Virus record (IMG/VR): IMGVR_UViG_3300045902_000819
Coordinates: 1 to 37,642 of that record
Length of the DNA: 37,642 nt
Direction: 5' to 3' (one strand)
Origin: a virus
A program made the position numbers and the translations under genes. Under the pieces are notes generated by a model that did no database searches, had not been told where the DNA came from, and saw nothing but the letters and a program-made list of their open reading frames with translations. Of this stretch, positions 37,142 to 37,642 are shown piece by piece. Numbering within the stretch: position 1 is the first letter of the stretch; every line of letters begins with the position of its first letter.

Positions 37142-37642
37142 ATGTCGCTGAAGGCTCGTATGGTTCGTGGGCTCGGTCTGTGGTCGTTCGCGGTGGCGTT
37201 GCTCGCGTGTGACTCGTCGAGCGAGGAGGAGCCGGCGGGCAAGGCAGGGGCGAGCGGGAGCGCCGGGGCGGGCGGCGGGGCCGGGCAGAGCGGTTCGGAC
37301 GCGAAGGATCAGTGCCAGAACAGCGAGGACCTCGGGTGGCTGAAGGGCGAGGTGAGTCCTGGGCAGACGGGGCGCGATCTGGCGCGGGAGAAGGCGGGGG
37401 ACTGCGGGCTGGGTTGCCTGAGCGACAAGGCCCCGGACCAGTGCGCCATCGACTGCATGCTCAAGGAGGGGGTGAAGCTGTCGACCGGCTGCGCGGGCTG
37501 CTACGGAGGCATCGTGCTCTGCACGATCAACAACTGCCTGCCCAAGTGCATCGACGATCCGCAGGCGCAGGGCTGCAAGGATTGCCAGGCCGCGGAGGGC
37601 TGCGACGACAAGTTCTACGCCTGCACGGGCCCCCTCGACTGA
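37142..37642 (+). CDS. Small Cys-rich lipoprotein
   Basis: The 166-aa product has a short basic N terminus, a hydrophobic stretch and the lipobox ALLAC, followed by acidic/Ser residues and a Gly/Ala/Ser-rich linker. The C-terminal domain (about residues 55-166) has about 16 cysteines (CGLGC, CAIDC, CAGCYGG, CLPKC, CKDC), probably disulfide-linked. ATG 37142 is preceded by GAGGAG 7 bases upstream, and earlier in-frame starts are less likely. It ends at the last base of the window with TGA. It resembles the 2599 lipoprotein in plan only; the function is unknown. Confidence 0.8.
   Translation: MSLKARMVRGLGLWSFAVALLACDSSSEEEPAGKAGASGSAGAGGGAGQSGSDAKDQCQNSEDLGWLKGEVSPGQTGRDLAREKAGDCGLGCLSDKAPDQCAIDCMLKEGVKLSTGCAGCYGGIVLCTINNCLPKCIDDPQAQGCKDCQAAEGCDDKFYACTGPLD

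Noticed and set aside
1-37642. Holin, endolysin or spanin genes
   Set aside because: I looked for muramidase, amidase or peptidase signatures and for small multi-helix membrane proteins in the phage block. Only one single-pass membrane protein (24506-24907) was found, which is not enough for a lysis call.

Overview
The window is high-GC DNA, and the two Gly/Ser/Ala-rich lipoproteins with Cys-rich tails (2599-3354 and 37142-37642) are of the kind common in myxobacteria, so a Polyangia-type host is likely. This assignment is inference. Most of the window is a prophage or prophage remnant of a contractile-tailed (myovirus) phage. It occupies about 3351-32386, almost entirely on the minus strand, with genes overlapping by 1, 4 or a few more bases.

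Layout from left to right. (1) 1-3354, plus strand: an unknown gene, a BRO-N antirepressor-like gene, a stand-alone HsdR-N-type nuclease-domain protein and a lipoprotein. (2) 3351-18405, minus strand, read right to left: two head-surface candidates, scaffold, major capsid protein, four head-tail connector or tail-completion genes, a large tail sheath, tail tube, a tail chaperone with an apparent +1 frameshift extension, tape measure, a LysM-type protein, gpD-like hub, gpV-like spike and a small Pro-rich putative tip protein. (3) 18406-18662: a short divergent control region and a plus-strand ribbon-helix-helix regulator. (4) 18768-26806, minus strand: small acidic protein, a MuF-type head protein fused to a HExxH domain, portal, large terminase, two accessory genes, small terminase, two tiny genes and a RusA-like resolvase. 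(5) 26799-32386, minus strand: a small gene, a candidate iteron origin, an AEP-type primase-helicase, a tandem zinc-motif protein, an RNase H-like protein, small accessory genes and a SLOG-like protein. (6) 32387-33050, non-coding: two direct 82-bp repeats carrying the 3' half of a tRNA-Leu-like sequence, an integrase remnant and a nested inverted repeat. (7) 33051-35995: a PLD nuclease-SF2 helicase and a SAM methyltransferase as an overlapping two-gene cassette. (8) 36009-37642: a GpsA-like dehydrogenase and a second lipoprotein.

How the parts fit together. The right part of the phage block holds replication and recombination functions. The middle packages DNA and builds heads, and the left part builds a contractile tail. 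A 20-bp tandem repeat (two 10-bp units ending TGYGCC) recurs at three places: both sides of the regulator's divergent promoter region, and directly before the accessory gene upstream of large terminase. It is the best candidate operator for the ribbon-helix-helix protein. The block has no visible baseplate wedge (gp25, J, I), tail-fibre, holin or endolysin gene, and only an integrase remnant. It may therefore be defective or domesticated, or parts may lie outside the window. The most unusual items are the MuF-HExxH fusion, the startless +1-frame chaperone extension, the shared-repeat regulon, the iteron-flanked AT-rich island and the PLD-helicase/methyltransferase pair directly behind a tRNA-like repeat.
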